DNA of 64,000 nucleotides from Streptomyces fildesensis (lineage in GTDB: Bacteria; Actinomycetota; Actinomycetes; Streptomycetales; Streptomycetaceae), in the NCBI RefSeq assembly GCF_016107395.1, contig NZ_JAAIKO010000027.1:1-64000 (forward strand), given 5' to 3'. Of the stretch, positions 17,405-26,541 are shown piece by piece. Under the pieces are notes generated by a model. It was not told where the DNA came from. It ran no database searches and saw only the letters and a list, made by a program, of their open reading frames with translations. Each line of letters starts with the position of its first letter. Position 1 is the first letter of the stretch. A program made the translations under genes and the position numbers.

Positions 17405-18033
17405 CGGGGCGGCCGGGGCTGCCCGGCAGGGCGCGCTCTTGGTCCCAGCGGTTCGCCGACCGGCTGGAGGCCATCGGCGCGACCGTGCCGCCGGGCCCGC
17501 CCGCCGCCGGGGTGACCGGGCTGGAGGTCGAGGCCGGCGCCGTGACGGCCCGGGTCAGGGAGGGGCAGGCGCGCTACGACGTGCGGATCGGGCTGGCGGA
17601 GTTCACCCCGACGCAGTGGACCCGCGCCGTACGGGCCGTCGGCGCCGACCCCGACTGCCGGGCGCGGCTGCTCGACAACGAACTGGCTCCCGACGCGGAG
17701 GACCTGTTCGCCAGGGCCGGCCTGCGGCTCTTCCCGGCGCGCACCCCGGATCTCGCGATGGAGTGCTCGTGCCCCGACTGGGCGCTGCCCTGCGCCCATC
17801 TCAGCGCGGTGCTGCGGAGCCTGGCCGACGCGTTCGACGCCGATCCGTATCTCGTCCTGACCTGGCGCGGGCGCACCCGCGAGGAGCTGCTGAAGGAGCT
17901 GCCGCCCGCCGTGCCGCGGCGCGAGCCGGCGGACTCGGCGCTGTTGCTGCTCGGCCGGCCGGCGATCACCGTCCGCGGCCGCGGTCTGACCGAGGTGCTG
18001 GGGCCGGCCTACGAGGCGTTCACCGGCTGGTGA
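17401..18033 (+). CDS. SWIM zinc-finger domain protein
   Basis: This 210-residue protein contains the SWIM motif CSCPDWALPCAHLSAV (CxC...CxH, about residues 118-135), which binds zinc and is thought to mediate DNA or protein contacts. The rest is a small alpha/beta protein with no other clear domain. Its ATG overlaps the SNF2 stop by four bases, so translation is coupled and the two likely form one complex. The earlier in-frame ATG at 17245 lies deep inside the SNF2 gene and is not used. Confidence 0.9.
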   Translation: MTGRPGLPGRARSWSQRFADRLEAIGATVPPGPPAAGVTGLEVEAGAVTARVREGQARYDVRIGLAEFTPTQWTRAVRAVGADPDCRARLLDNELAPDAEDLFARAGLRLFPARTPDLAMECSCPDWALPCAHLSAVLRSLADAFDADPYLVLTWRGRTREELLKELPPAVPRREPADSALLLLGRPAITVRGRGLTEVLGPAYEAFTGW

Positions 18034-18157
18034 CCCGGTCCTGAGGCACGTCGAGCAGGCGGGCCATCGCCACCGGCCCGCCGGGATCGGATCTCCGATG
18101 TCCCGCTGCGACTGCGGCTATTGGTCGGGATCCGAGTGCCTGTTCTAGGCTTGGATC

Positions 18158-18919
18158 ATGGAATTCGAGATCGTCAGGGAAAGCATCACCATTCCGTCCG
18201 GCGACGGCTCCATGGGCGCCCACCTGGTCCGGCCGCAGGCCCCCGGCCGTTACCCGGGTGTGGTCGTCGGCTTCGAGATCTTCGGGCTGACCGCGCACAT
18301 CCGTGACGTCGCGGAGCGGATCGCCCGTCTCGGCTACACCGTCATCGTTCCCGACTTCTACCACCGGGCCGGAACGGGCATCGACTTCACCGACGACCCG
18401 GACGGCCGCGTCAAGGGACTCGAACTCAGCGGCGGGCTCACCCGCGAGGGGGCCGTCGAGGACATCCGCGCGGCCGTGGACCATCTGCGGGGCGCGGAGC
18501 TCGCTGCCCCGTCCGTCGGGATGATCGGCTTCAGCTTCGGCGGCCATCTCGCCTATCTGGCCGCCACTCAGTTCGATCTCGCGGCGACCGCGGTCTTCTA
18601 CGCCGGCTGGCTCGCCAGCTCCGACATCGGACTCGGCCGCCCGGGGCCGACCCTCACGCTCACCGAGGGCATCGCCGAGCACGGCGGCCGGCTGGCCTTC
18701 TTCGTCGGTGACGAGGACCACGCCGTCCCCGCCGCGGACCGTGCCGCGATCGGCGCCCGGCTGGCGGAGGCCGGCGTGCGGCACGAGATCATCGTCTACC
18801 CCGGGATCCCGCACGGGTTCTTCTGCGACGTCCGTGACTCGTACCGCAAGGAGGCCGCGGACGACGCCTGGATCCGCGTCCAGGAGCTCTTCGCGGCGGA
18901 ACTCCCGCGGCCCGCGTAG
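18158..18919 (+). CDS. Dienelactone hydrolase family alpha/beta hydrolase (Ser variant)
   Basis: This 253-residue cytoplasmic alpha/beta hydrolase has the dienelactone hydrolase layout: VVVGFEIFGLTAHIRDVAERIARLGYTVIVPD at the start, the nucleophile elbow GFSFGG, Asp in VGDEDHAVP and His in YPGIPHGF. Classical dienelactone hydrolases have Cys at the nucleophile (GxCxGG); here it is Ser, so an esterase-like substrate may be favoured. The gene stands alone with no aromatic-degradation neighbours and is followed by a hairpin terminator. Confidence 0.9.
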   Translation: MEFEIVRESITIPSGDGSMGAHLVRPQAPGRYPGVVVGFEIFGLTAHIRDVAERIARLGYTVIVPDFYHRAGTGIDFTDDPDGRVKGLELSGGLTREGAVEDIRAAVDHLRGAELAAPSVGMIGFSFGGHLAYLAATQFDLAATAVFYAGWLASSDIGLGRPGPTLTLTEGIAEHGGRLAFFVGDEDHAVPAADRAAIGARLAEAGVRHEIIVYPGIPHGFFCDVRDSYRKEAADDAWIRVQELFAAELPRPA

Positions 18920-18934
18920 CGCGTGGCGCTTCGT

Positions 18935-18963
18935 CCAGCCGGCCGGGCTTCCCGGCCGGCTGG
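18935..18963 (+). terminator. Hairpin terminator
   Basis: CCAGCCGGCCGGG (18935-18947) and its exact complement (18951-18963) form a 13-bp stem with a 3-nt loop, 15 bp after the hydrolase stop. There is no T run. Confidence 0.75.
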
Positions 18964-19065
18964 GGAGCGCTCTCCCTGAACGTCCGATGTGTCATCAGGG
19001 CTGTCGATGCGCGTAACGAACTCCCCTCGGTTCATCGAACAATCGGGCTCAACTGGTCCGATCTA

Positions 19066-19094
19066 TTGACGCAATTGGAAGGTTTCTTTACCGT
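19066..19094 (+). promoter_or_regulatory. Putative promoter of the sugar dehydrogenase gene
   Basis: TTGACG (19066-19071) and TACCGT (19089-19094) are separated by 17 bp in a lower-GC stretch, 103 bp before the start. The -10 match is modest. Confidence 0.35.
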
Positions 19095-19196
19095 CCTGTG
19101 CGGTAGAGGTTCGGCCCATCCGCCGCAGTTCGACTGTGACTTGTCATGCCTTGATCAAGTACTGGGCCGAGCACGGATTCCGTAGGAGGACGCGCA

Positions 19197-21260
19197 ATGC
19201 CGAGGCCCCCCACCCCTCGCCGATTCACCCCGAGAGCCCTGATCGCCACCGGGGCGGTCACGGCCACCGCCGCCGGACTGCTCGTGGCCGTCGCCGGAAC
19301 AGGCAGTGCCGCTCCCGTGCTGCTCAGCCAGGGCAAGCCCGCCACCTCGTCGTCCGACGGCGGCACCGGATACGCCGCGAAGCTCGCGTTCGACGGCGAC
19401 ACCGCGACCCGCTGGGCGAGCGTCAGAAACGTCGACCCCCAGTGGATCAGGGTCGATCTGGGCACAGCGGCCACCATCAGCTCGGTCAAGCTGGTCTGGG
19501 ACCTGTCCTGCGCCACGGCGTACAAGGTCGAGTTCTCGACCGACGGCAGCACCTGGAAGAGCGTCTACTCCACCACCACGGGCGACGGCGGCACCGACGA
19601 CCTCGCGGTCAGTGGAACCGCCCGCTACGTCCGCACCACCGGCACCGCCCGCTGCCGGCCCACCATGGGCTACTCGCTGCAGGAGTTCCAGGTCTTCGGC
19701 GGCGGCAGCGCCGACACCCAGCCCCCCACCACCCCGGGCAACCTGCACTCCACCAGCTCGACGCCGACCAGTGCCGCGCTCGCCTGGAACGCCTCGACGG
19801 ACGACACGGGCGTCGCCGCGTACGACATCTACAACGACGGCAACAAGATCGCGGAGGCGGCCGGCACCGCCACCACCAAGAACGTCACCGGGCTGACCCC
19901 CAACACCGCGTACCGCTTCACCGTCTTCGCACGGGACGCGGCGGGCAACGTCTCCCCGGCCAGCAACCTGGCCACCGTCACCACTCCGCCCAGCTCTGAC
20001 ACCCGGCCGCCCACCGCGCCCGGCGGGCTGGCCGTCACCGGGACGACCTCCGGCAGCGCCTCGCTCAAGTGGACGGCCGCGACCGACGACACGGGCGTGA
20101 CCGGGTACGACGTCTACAACGGCACGGACGTCATCCTCCCCGACGTCACCGGCACCACGGCCACCGTCTCCGGACTCGCCGCCGACACCTCGTACACCTT
20201 CACCGTCAAGGCCAAGGACGCGGCGGGCAACGTCTCGCCGGCCAGCAACCAGGTCACGGCGAAGACCCTGCCCGACAGCGGCAGCGACAAGACCCCCTCC
20301 AGCATCAAGACCGTCTCCACCGGCTGGACGATCCCCTGGGGCATGAGCTGGCTGCCCGACGGCTCCGCGCTCATCACCGAGCGCGACTCGTTCAAGGTCT
20401 TCAAGCTCACCCAGGCCGGTGCGCGGACCCAGATCGGCACCGTACCGAACGCGGTCACCACCGACGGTGAGGGCGGCCTCCTCGGTATCGCGGTCTCGCC
20501 CAACTGGAGCAGCGACCACTACGTCTACATCATGCACACCGCCTCGGAGGGCAACCGGATCGTCCGGATGACCTACGACGGCTCGACGCTGAGCGGCTAC
20601 ACCCAGCTCGTCGGCGGCATCAAGAAGAGCAAGTACCACAACGGCGGGCGCCTCAAGTTCGGCCCCGACGGCTACCTCTACGCCACCACGGGCGAGGCCC
20701 AGACCCCCGACCTCGCGCAGGACAAGAACTCCCTCAACGGCAAGATCCTGCGGATGACCACCGCGGGCAAGGCCGCCCCGGGCAACCCGTTCGGGACGCT
20801 CATCTACTCCTACGGCCACCGCAACCCGCAGGGCATCACCTGGGACCCGCAGGGCCGGCTGTGGGAGGCCGAGTTCGGCAACTCCAAGTACGACGAACTG
20901 AATCTGATCACGCCGGGCGCCAACTACGGCTGGCCCACCTGTGAGGGCAAGTGCTCCACCTCCGGCATGACCAACCCGAAGGCGCAGTGGGCGGTCGCCC
21001 AGGCGTCGCCCAGTGACATCGCCTACTCCGACGGCGCCATCTACATGGCGGCGCTGAAGGGCCAGCGGCTGTGGCGCATCCCGGTCAGCGGGACCACCGC
21101 GGGCACTCCGGCGGCGTACTACGTCAACCAGTACGGCCGGCTGCGGACCGTCGAGAAGATCCCCGGCAAGAGCGCGCTGTGGCTCTCCACGACCAACTGC
21201 GACAACAACGGCAACGCCGCCGACGGCGCGGACAAGGTCTTCCAGATCGAGCTGAAGTAG
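19197..21260 (+). CDS. Secreted glucose/sorbosone dehydrogenase with discoidin and fibronectin III domains
   Basis: This 687-residue exported protein has an N-terminal signal (RALIATGAVTATAAGLLVAVAG), an F5/8 type C (discoidin/CBM32-like) domain at about 40-180, two fibronectin type III domains at about 180-270 and 270-360, and a C-terminal six-bladed soluble quinoprotein dehydrogenase domain at about 365-687. Quinoprotein landmarks include EGGLLGIAVSPNW, YHNGGRLKFGPDGYLYATTGE, YGHRNPQGITWDPQGRLWEAEFG and ANYGWP. It probably oxidises sugars at the cell surface or on carbohydrate, with PQQ as cofactor. GGAGGA precedes the ATG. No PQQ synthesis genes are in the window. Confidence 0.9.
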   Translation: MPRPPTPRRFTPRALIATGAVTATAAGLLVAVAGTGSAAPVLLSQGKPATSSSDGGTGYAAKLAFDGDTATRWASVRNVDPQWIRVDLGTAATISSVKLVWDLSCATAYKVEFSTDGSTWKSVYSTTTGDGGTDDLAVSGTARYVRTTGTARCRPTMGYSLQEFQVFGGGSADTQPPTTPGNLHSTSSTPTSAALAWNASTDDTGVAAYDIYNDGNKIAEAAGTATTKNVTGLTPNTAYRFTVFARDAAGNVSPASNLATVTTPPSSDTRPPTAPGGLAVTGTTSGSASLKWTAATDDTGVTGYDVYNGTDVILPDVTGTTATVSGLAADTSYTFTVKAKDAAGNVSPASNQVTAKTLPDSGSDKTPSSIKTVSTGWTIPWGMSWLPDGSALITERDSFKVFKLTQAGARTQIGTVPNAVTTDGEGGLLGIAVSPNWSSDHYVYIMHTASEGNRIVRMTYDGSTLSGYTQLVGGIKKSKYHNGGRLKFGPDGYLYATTGEAQTPDLAQDKNSLNGKILRMTTAGKAAPGNPFGTLIYSYGHRNPQGITWDPQGRLWEAEFGNSKYDELNLITPGANYGWPTCEGKCSTSGMTNPKAQWAVAQASPSDIAYSDGAIYMAALKGQRLWRIPVSGTTAGTPAAYYVNQYGRLRTVEKIPGKSALWLSTTNCDNNGNAADGADKVFQIELK

Positions 21261-21301
21261 CAGAACCGGAACCGGGGCCGTGAGGCCACCGGTCGCAGAC
21301 C

Positions 21302-21338
21302 GCCGGGCGGGGAGCAGGGGGCCCCGCCCGGCTTTGCG
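21302..21338 (+). terminator. Hairpin terminator
   Basis: GCCGGGCGGGG (21302-21312) and its complement (21322-21332) form an 11-bp stem followed by TTTGCG, 41 bp after the dehydrogenase stop. Confidence 0.75.
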
Positions 21339-21601
21339 TTTCCGCGGGTGCGTTTCCGCAGGTGCGTCACCCCTTTGGCGGTGGGAGCGGGAGTACTCCT
21401 TCACGGAGTGTTCGGCCCGCGGACCCCCGCTCTTTCCGTGTGCGGGGCATGAATTGACGCAGTGGCGGGAACGCGCACAGCCCGCCCGGCAGCCGGTCGT
21501 GCGGGAGTCCGGGTGCCGGGACACGCTTACGCTGGGCGGATCGCCGCATCGCCGTAACCGCATTGTCGCTGTATCGAGACCACCTGTACCGAGGAGGGGC
21601 C
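21339..21601. other. Intergenic region before the flippase-like gene
   Basis: With the terminator just upstream, this makes a 341-bp gap without a gene. It includes a short near-perfect direct repeat of TGCGTTTCCGCRGG (21347-21376) and probably the promoter of the next gene. No small ORF with a good ribosome binding site was seen. Confidence 0.4.
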
Positions 21602-22582
21602 ATGACGCTTGCCCAGGCTGAACGGGTCAAGTGGCAGGGCGGGTGGCAGCGGACCTCGGTACGCTCCATGGCCGTCCTGATCCCCGTACTCGCCCTCGCG
21701 GTGCTCGCGGGCCGCCGTTGGTCGCTGATCGACTCCAGCGCCGACCAGCTCGGCGCCGCCGACCGCCAGTGGCTGGCCGTCGCGGCCGCCGCCGCCGTCA
21801 TGACCTGGATCTGCTCGGCCACCGCCCAGCAGGGCGCGGTGGTGGAGTCGCTGCCGCCGGGACGGCTGCTCGCCACCCAGTTCGCCGCGTCCGCCGCCAA
21901 CCACCTGCTGCCGGCCGGAGTCGGCGGCAACGCCGTCAACCTGCGGTTCCTGCTGCGCCGCGGACTGCCACCGGGCCGCTCGGCCGCCGCCCTGGGGGTA
22001 CGTGCCGTGGCCGCCGCGGTGGTACGCGTCGGCATGCTGCTGATACTGCTCGCCGTCTTCCCGCACGCGCTCAAGGTCGACCGGGTCACCCCGGCCGGCC
22101 CCGCCCACCCCGTCGTCATCGTGTCGGTGGTGGCGGGCTGCGCCGTGGCCGGCGCGCTGCTGCTGCTCCTCGCCGGCCGGGTCCGGGACCGGGTGCGCAC
22201 CTTCTTCGGCACGATGGTGGTCGATGTGCGGGCCCTGCACTGCAAGTCGGCACGGGTCGCGGCCCTGTGGGGCGGATCGCTGGCCTTCCCGGTGATGCAC
22301 GCGACCGTGCTGGTGGCGGTGATCCAGGCGCTGAACGCTCCCGTGCCGGTCAGCGGAGTCGTCCTCGCGTACCTCTTCGCGAGCACCGCCGCGGCCTGGC
22401 TGCCCGCCCCCGGCGGCCTCGGCTCGCTCGACGCCGCCCTGGCCTTCACCCTGGTGACCGCCGGCGCCTCGGCCGTCGTGGCCACGTCGGCCGTCCTCGG
22501 CTACCGGCTCGTGACGGTCTGGCTGCCGCTGATCCCCGGTGTCCTGGTGCTCGCCGCGCTGATGCGGCGCCGCGTGCTCTGA
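21602..22582 (+). CDS. Lysylphosphatidylglycerol synthase TM-region family (UPF0104) membrane protein
   Basis: This 326-residue protein has about eight hydrophobic helices and the family signatures AANHLLPAGVGGNAVNLRFLLRRG and WLPAPGGLGSLDAALAFTL. The family matches the flippase half of MprF and includes transporters of lipids or polyprenyl-linked molecules. No aminoacyl-lipid synthase domain is attached, so lysinylation itself is not suggested. GAGGAGGGGCC precedes the ATG at 21602. It lies 67 bp upstream of a two-component system in the same direction and may be expressed with it. Confidence 0.82.
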   Translation: MTLAQAERVKWQGGWQRTSVRSMAVLIPVLALAVLAGRRWSLIDSSADQLGAADRQWLAVAAAAAVMTWICSATAQQGAVVESLPPGRLLATQFAASAANHLLPAGVGGNAVNLRFLLRRGLPPGRSAAALGVRAVAAAVVRVGMLLILLAVFPHALKVDRVTPAGPAHPVVIVSVVAGCAVAGALLLLLAGRVRDRVRTFFGTMVVDVRALHCKSARVAALWGGSLAFPVMHATVLVAVIQALNAPVPVSGVVLAYLFASTAAAWLPAPGGLGSLDAALAFTLVTAGASAVVATSAVLGYRLVTVWLPLIPGVLVLAALMRRRVL

Positions 22583-22649
22583 GCGCCTGCTCCGCGCCGG
22601 CCCGAGCTGCGGCCGGTGGTCACAGCGGCCGGGAGTATGGTGCGGTCCC

Positions 22650-23372
22650 ATGGTGGAACCACGGGTCGATCCGGCAGGTCGGGGGCGGGTCCTCGTCGTC
22701 GACGACGACGCGGCGATCCGCCGCTCGCTGGGCCGCGGCCTGCGCCTGGACGGCTTCCGCGTCACCGAGGCGGACGGCGGGCGGGCGGCGCTCGCCGGGC
22801 TGCGCGACGACCCGCCGGACGTGGTGGTGCTGGACATCTCCATGCCCGGCATCAGCGGTATCGAGGTGTGCCGGACGCTGCGCGAGGACGGCAACGACAT
22901 ACCGGTGCTGATGCTGTCGGCCCTGGACGAGGTCGCCGACCGGGTCGCCGGGCTGCAGGCGGGCGGCGACGACTACCTCGTCAAGCCGTTCGCCCTCGAC
23001 GAGCTGGTGCTGCGGCTGCACGCGCTGCTGCGCCGCCGCCCGCCCCGGCGGACGGACACCGTGCGCGCCGGCGGCCTGCTGCTCGACCCGGCGGCCCGCA
23101 CCGCACACCTCGACGGCACCGAGCTGCACCTCACCCGCCGTGAGTTCGAGCTGCTGGAGACCCTGGCCCGCAACGCGGGGATCGTGCTCACCCGCGACCA
23201 GCTGCTCGACCGGGTCTGGGGCTACGACTTCGACGTGCGGACCGATGCCGTCGACACCTTCGTGAGCTATCTGCGCCGCAAACTGGAGGCCGGTGGCCGG
23301 TCGCGGATCGTGCACACGGTGCGCGGGGTCGGCTTCGTGCTGCGCGACAGCCCGGCGGAGGGCGCGCGATGA
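22650..23372 (+). CDS. OmpR-family response regulator
   Basis: This 240-residue protein has a receiver domain (DDD acidic pocket near residues 18-20, phospho-acceptor Asp62 in VVVLDISMPG, conserved Lys in LVKPFALDEL) and a C-terminal winged-helix DNA-binding domain (LTRREFELLETLARN...DAVDTFVSYLRRKLE...VHTVRGVGFVLR). It overlaps the sensor kinase gene by ATGA, so they are a cognate pair. Targets may include the neighbouring flippase-like gene and the small secreted-protein genes downstream; this is inference from position. Confidence 0.93.
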   Translation: MVEPRVDPAGRGRVLVVDDDAAIRRSLGRGLRLDGFRVTEADGGRAALAGLRDDPPDVVVLDISMPGISGIEVCRTLREDGNDIPVLMLSALDEVADRVAGLQAGGDDYLVKPFALDELVLRLHALLRRRPPRRTDTVRAGGLLLDPAARTAHLDGTELHLTRREFELLETLARNAGIVLTRDQLLDRVWGYDFDVRTDAVDTFVSYLRRKLEAGGRSRIVHTVRGVGFVLRDSPAEGAR

Positions 23373-24895
23373 CCATGCGGCTGTCGACGCGGATCGCGAT
23401 CGCCGTCGGCGTGCTCGTTCCCCTCCTCGTGCTCGCGTCGGGCTGGCTGCTGGTGCGGCTGGTCGCGAACGATCTGCACGCCCAGGCCGACGCCCATCTG
23501 CGGGAACGCGCGGCGGCGATGGCGCAGGACGCCCGCAACCTGCTGCGGGTCACCGCGGCGGACCGGTCGGCCGCCGCCGAGCAGGCCAAGGAGAAGCGGC
23601 TGTTCACCTCGGCGCTGGACGTCGGCATCCGGCTCATCGGCCCGGATGGCACCGTGACCGGCGGGCCGCAGCCCGGCGCGTCCTTCACGCTGCCCGCCGA
23701 CGCCCGCCGGCCGGTCACCGTCCGCGACGGGCAGCGGAGCTGGCGGGTGCTGTCGGTGCCGGTGGTCGCCAAGCGCCCGGCGGCGACCGGCACCCTGTGG
23801 ATCTTCTCGCCGGACACCGCGAGCCAGTCGCAGATCCAGCTCGTGCGGCGGCGGGTGGTGATGGTGGCGCTGCTGGGCGCGCCGCTGGCCGCGGCCGTCA
23901 CCTGGCTCGCCGCCACCGCCGCCGTACGCCCGCTGCGCAGGCTCCAGCGGCGGGCCGCCGGCCTCGACCCGGGCACCAGCGCGGCCCGGCTCGACCACGA
24001 GCCGTCCAGGATCGCGGAGGTCGACGACCTGGCGCTGACGCTGCGGACGGTGCTGTCCCGCTACGACGAACAGGCCGCGCGCACCGCCGAGGCGCTCGCC
24101 ACGGCCCGCTCCTTCTCCGCCGCGGCCTCGCACGAACTGCGGACCCCGCTGATGAGCATGCGGATCAACCTGGACGTACTGGGCGGCCACCCCGGCCTTG
24201 ACCCCGCCGAACGGGCCGAGATCGTGGCGGACCTGAGCCGGGAGCACGCCCGGCTGCTCGGCCTGCTGGTGATGCTGCGGGCGCTGGCGCAGGGCGACCT
24301 CGTGGAGGCCGACGCCTTCGGGCCCGTCGATCTCGCCGAGGTCGTGGAGTCCGCCGCCGCCGCGCTGCGCGGCAGCCGGCCGGGCACGGCACTGACCGTG
24401 CGGAGCGGGCCCGGGCTCCTGGTCCACGGGTGGGAACCGGGGCTGCGCTCGGCCGTCGACAACCTGATCGTGAACGCGCTGACGCACGGGGGCGGCGCGG
24501 TCGACGTGACGCTGAGCGCCGGGGAGGACGGGCACGGGCCGGGTGAGGTCGCCGGTCCGTTCGTCGTGCTCACCGTGGACGACGACGGGCCCGGGGTGCC
24601 GCCGGCGTCCCGGCAGCGGGTCTTCGAGCGGTTCCGGCGCGGCTCCGACAGTTCCGGCTCCGGCCTCGGTCTGACGCTCGTCGCGCAGCAGATCTCCCTG
24701 CACCGGGGCACGATCCGGATTCTGGACCGGCCGGCCGGCGAGGGCCGTGCCGCCCGGGGAGCCCGGTTCGAGGTACGGCTCCCGCTGGCCGTGACCGGCC
24801 GGCCGGACTCCGGACTCCCATCGCGCAGGGACTGGTTGAGCGGGGAAACGGCGACGGGAACGGGACCAGTGACGGGACCAGTGACGGACCGGTGA
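23369..24895 (+). CDS. Sensor histidine kinase (OmpR partner)
   Basis: This 508-residue membrane kinase has two transmembrane helices (about 8-30 and 160-185) flanking an extracellular sensor domain, then a HAMP linker, the H-box FSAAASHELRTPLMSM, an N-box (AVDNLIVNALTHGG) and G-boxes (DDDGPGVPP and SGSGLGLTLV). It phosphorylates the upstream regulator. The C-terminus carries a short Gly-Pro-Val-Thr repeat matched by imperfect GTGACGGGACCA repeats in DNA (24868-24905). The signal sensed is not known. Confidence 0.93.
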   Translation: MTMRLSTRIAIAVGVLVPLLVLASGWLLVRLVANDLHAQADAHLRERAAAMAQDARNLLRVTAADRSAAAEQAKEKRLFTSALDVGIRLIGPDGTVTGGPQPGASFTLPADARRPVTVRDGQRSWRVLSVPVVAKRPAATGTLWIFSPDTASQSQIQLVRRRVVMVALLGAPLAAAVTWLAATAAVRPLRRLQRRAAGLDPGTSAARLDHEPSRIAEVDDLALTLRTVLSRYDEQAARTAEALATARSFSAAASHELRTPLMSMRINLDVLGGHPGLDPAERAEIVADLSREHARLLGLLVMLRALAQGDLVEADAFGPVDLAEVVESAAAALRGSRPGTALTVRSGPGLLVHGWEPGLRSAVDNLIVNALTHGGGAVDVTLSAGEDGHGPGEVAGPFVVLTVDDDGPGVPPASRQRVFERFRRGSDSSGSGLGLTLVAQQISLHRGTIRILDRPAGEGRAARGARFEVRLPLAVTGRPDSGLPSRRDWLSGETATGTGPVTGPVTDR

Positions 24896-24996
24896 CGGGA
24901 ACGGCGCCCGGTCAGGCCCCACAAGGTTTCCACAAAGACCGCTCCTAGCGTCGTTCCGCGGCCGGGCACCGTGCCCGGTCCGTCGAGGAGGACACC

Positions 24997-25389
24997 ATGC
25001 GCACCACTCGCACCACCCGGACGGCGATCGCCGCGTGCGCGGCCGTCGCCGCGCTGCTCGGCGCGGCGGGAAGCGCGGCCGCCGCGCCGTCCGCGCCCCC
25101 GACCGGGGACGGCGCCAAGGCGGTCTGCAAGCGCGCCCCCAAGGCCGACGCGCGGATCGACAAAGCGCTCGCCCGGCTCAACGGGAACGCCGCCACGAAG
25201 GGATCCGTCGCCCGGCTCACCCAGCGCGTCGCCAACGCCAAGTCGGCCGGTCACAGCGAGATCGAGACCTATCTCAACGACCGGCTGACCTTCCGCAAGT
25301 CGCTCGTGCCGACGCTCCAGCAGCGCCAGAAGGACCTCAAGTCGGTCCTCGTCTGGTGCCAGGCCAACAACAGCGGAACCTCGAAGTGA
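24997..25389 (+). CDS. Small secreted protein of unknown function
   Basis: This 130-residue protein has a signal peptide (RTAIAACAAVAALLGAAGSAAAA) and a mature part of about 95 residues rich in Ala, Lys, Arg and Leu, predicted helical, with two Cys (VCKR and VWCQ) that could form a disulfide. It ends just downstream of a two-component system and overlaps the next small gene by GTGA. GAGGAGGAC precedes the ATG. I do not recognise the family with certainty. Confidence 0.8.
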   Translation: MRTTRTTRTAIAACAAVAALLGAAGSAAAAPSAPPTGDGAKAVCKRAPKADARIDKALARLNGNAATKGSVARLTQRVANAKSAGHSEIETYLNDRLTFRKSLVPTLQQRQKDLKSVLVWCQANNSGTSK

Positions 25390-25610
25390 CCACGGGATCA
25401 CGGCTGGCCGCGGTCACCGCGACGGTGCTGCTCTGCGCCGCGCTCGCCACCGGCTGCGGTGACAAGGGCGGTGGCGCCGACGGGTCCGCCACCATTCCCA
25501 CGCCGTCCGGTTCGCAGCTCGCGCACCTCGACAAGGTCGTCGGCGACGCGGAGTCGGCGGCGAACGCGGCGGAGTCCGATGCCGCGTCCGACGCCGCGTC
25601 CGACAACTGA
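25386..25610 (+). CDS. Small putative lipoprotein
   Basis: A GTG at 25386 overlaps the stop of the secreted-protein gene (GTGA) and starts a 74-residue frame. It begins with a basic residue and hydrophobic stretch ending in ALATGC, a relaxed lipobox with Cys as the lipid anchor, followed by a Gly/Ala/Ser/Asp-rich tail ending in repeated DAAS units. It would sit on the outer face of the membrane. The overlap implies translation with the preceding gene. Function unknown. Confidence 0.7.
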   Translation: MTTGSRLAAVTATVLLCAALATGCGDKGGGADGSATIPTPSGSQLAHLDKVVGDAESAANAAESDAASDAASDN

Positions 25611-25637
25611 CGGACGGCTCACGTAACCTGTGCGGCC

Positions 25638-26498
25638 ATGGAGTCGATGGCACGGACTTTGTGGCTGCGCACGGAACCACTGCACGCGGTGGTCTACTTC
25701 GACGCGCAGTGCCGCGAGATGGGGCGCTCGCTGGGTCTCAAGGGCTACTGGATGGGGTACTTCGCCACCCGGTCCGCCCCACTGGGCCGCGCACAGCCGT
25801 CGGTGGTGACCGCCGCGTTCGGTGTGTTCGCCCCCGGACCGGTCGCCCGCGCGCTGCCCGCGTCCTGGGACATCACCACCCCCGAGCGGGCACTCGACCT
25901 GCGGGTCGAACGCTCGGCCGCCGCCCTGCGGGCGCTCGATCCGGAACTGGAGCGCCGGGCGGAGCGGCTGACCGGTCCGCTGGGCGCGATGGTGGCGGAC
26001 GCACCCGCACTCGCCCGGCCGGTGTTCGCCGCCAACCGGGCCCTCCCCGACCGGGCGGACCCCGTGGAGCAGGTGTGGCAACTGACCACCTCACTCCGTG
26101 AGTTCCGCGGTGACGCGCATCTGGCCGTACTCGCCGACCGCGGCCTCGACGGCTGCGAGGCACTGCTCCTCGCGGCCGCCGACGGCCGGGTGCCCGCCGA
26201 CTCCATCCGGCAGGACCGCGGCTGGACGGCGGAGGAATGGGCGGGCGCCGGTGCCCGGCTGCGCGAACGCGGACTGCTCGCGGCGGGCGGTGCCCTCACC
26301 GAACGCGGACGCGACGAGCGCCGGTCGATCGAGGACGACACCGACCGGCTGGCCGGCCGTCTGCTGCGCCCGCTGTCCGGCGACCGCGCGCAGGCGCTGT
26401 TCAGCGACCTGGCCCCGGTGGTGGACCGCGTCCTGGCCGGCCAGGTGCTGCCGTTCCCGAACCCGATCGGCCTGCCCCGGCCGGTGCGGCCGCTGTAG
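25638..26498 (+). CDS. SCO6745-family helix-turn-helix-like protein
   Basis: This soluble protein of about 286 residues resembles a conserved actinobacterial family with two halves: an N-terminal Trp/Tyr-rich part (KGYWMGYFATRSAPLG) and a C-terminal winged-helix-like part (RQDRGWTAEEWAGAGARLRERGLLAAGGALTERG). The second half suggests DNA binding or a MarR-like origin, but no direct evidence of regulation is seen. The start could be the ATG at 25638 or 25647; neither has a good ribosome binding site. Function unknown. Confidence 0.75.
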   Translation: MESMARTLWLRTEPLHAVVYFDAQCREMGRSLGLKGYWMGYFATRSAPLGRAQPSVVTAAFGVFAPGPVARALPASWDITTPERALDLRVERSAAALRALDPELERRAERLTGPLGAMVADAPALARPVFAANRALPDRADPVEQVWQLTTSLREFRGDAHLAVLADRGLDGCEALLLAAADGRVPADSIRQDRGWTAEEWAGAGARLRERGLLAAGGALTERGRDERRSIEDDTDRLAGRLLRPLSGDRAQALFSDLAPVVDRVLAGQVLPFPNPIGLPRPVRPL

Positions 26499-26541
26499 CC
26501 GGGTAGCCGATCGGAACGAGCCGGGTCGTCGGACCGCGAAG

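Noticed and set aside
24859..24905. GTGACGGGACCA-like repeats as a regulatory array
   Set aside because: They mostly lie inside the kinase coding end and encode a Gly-Pro-Val-Thr tail, so they are better seen as coding repeats.
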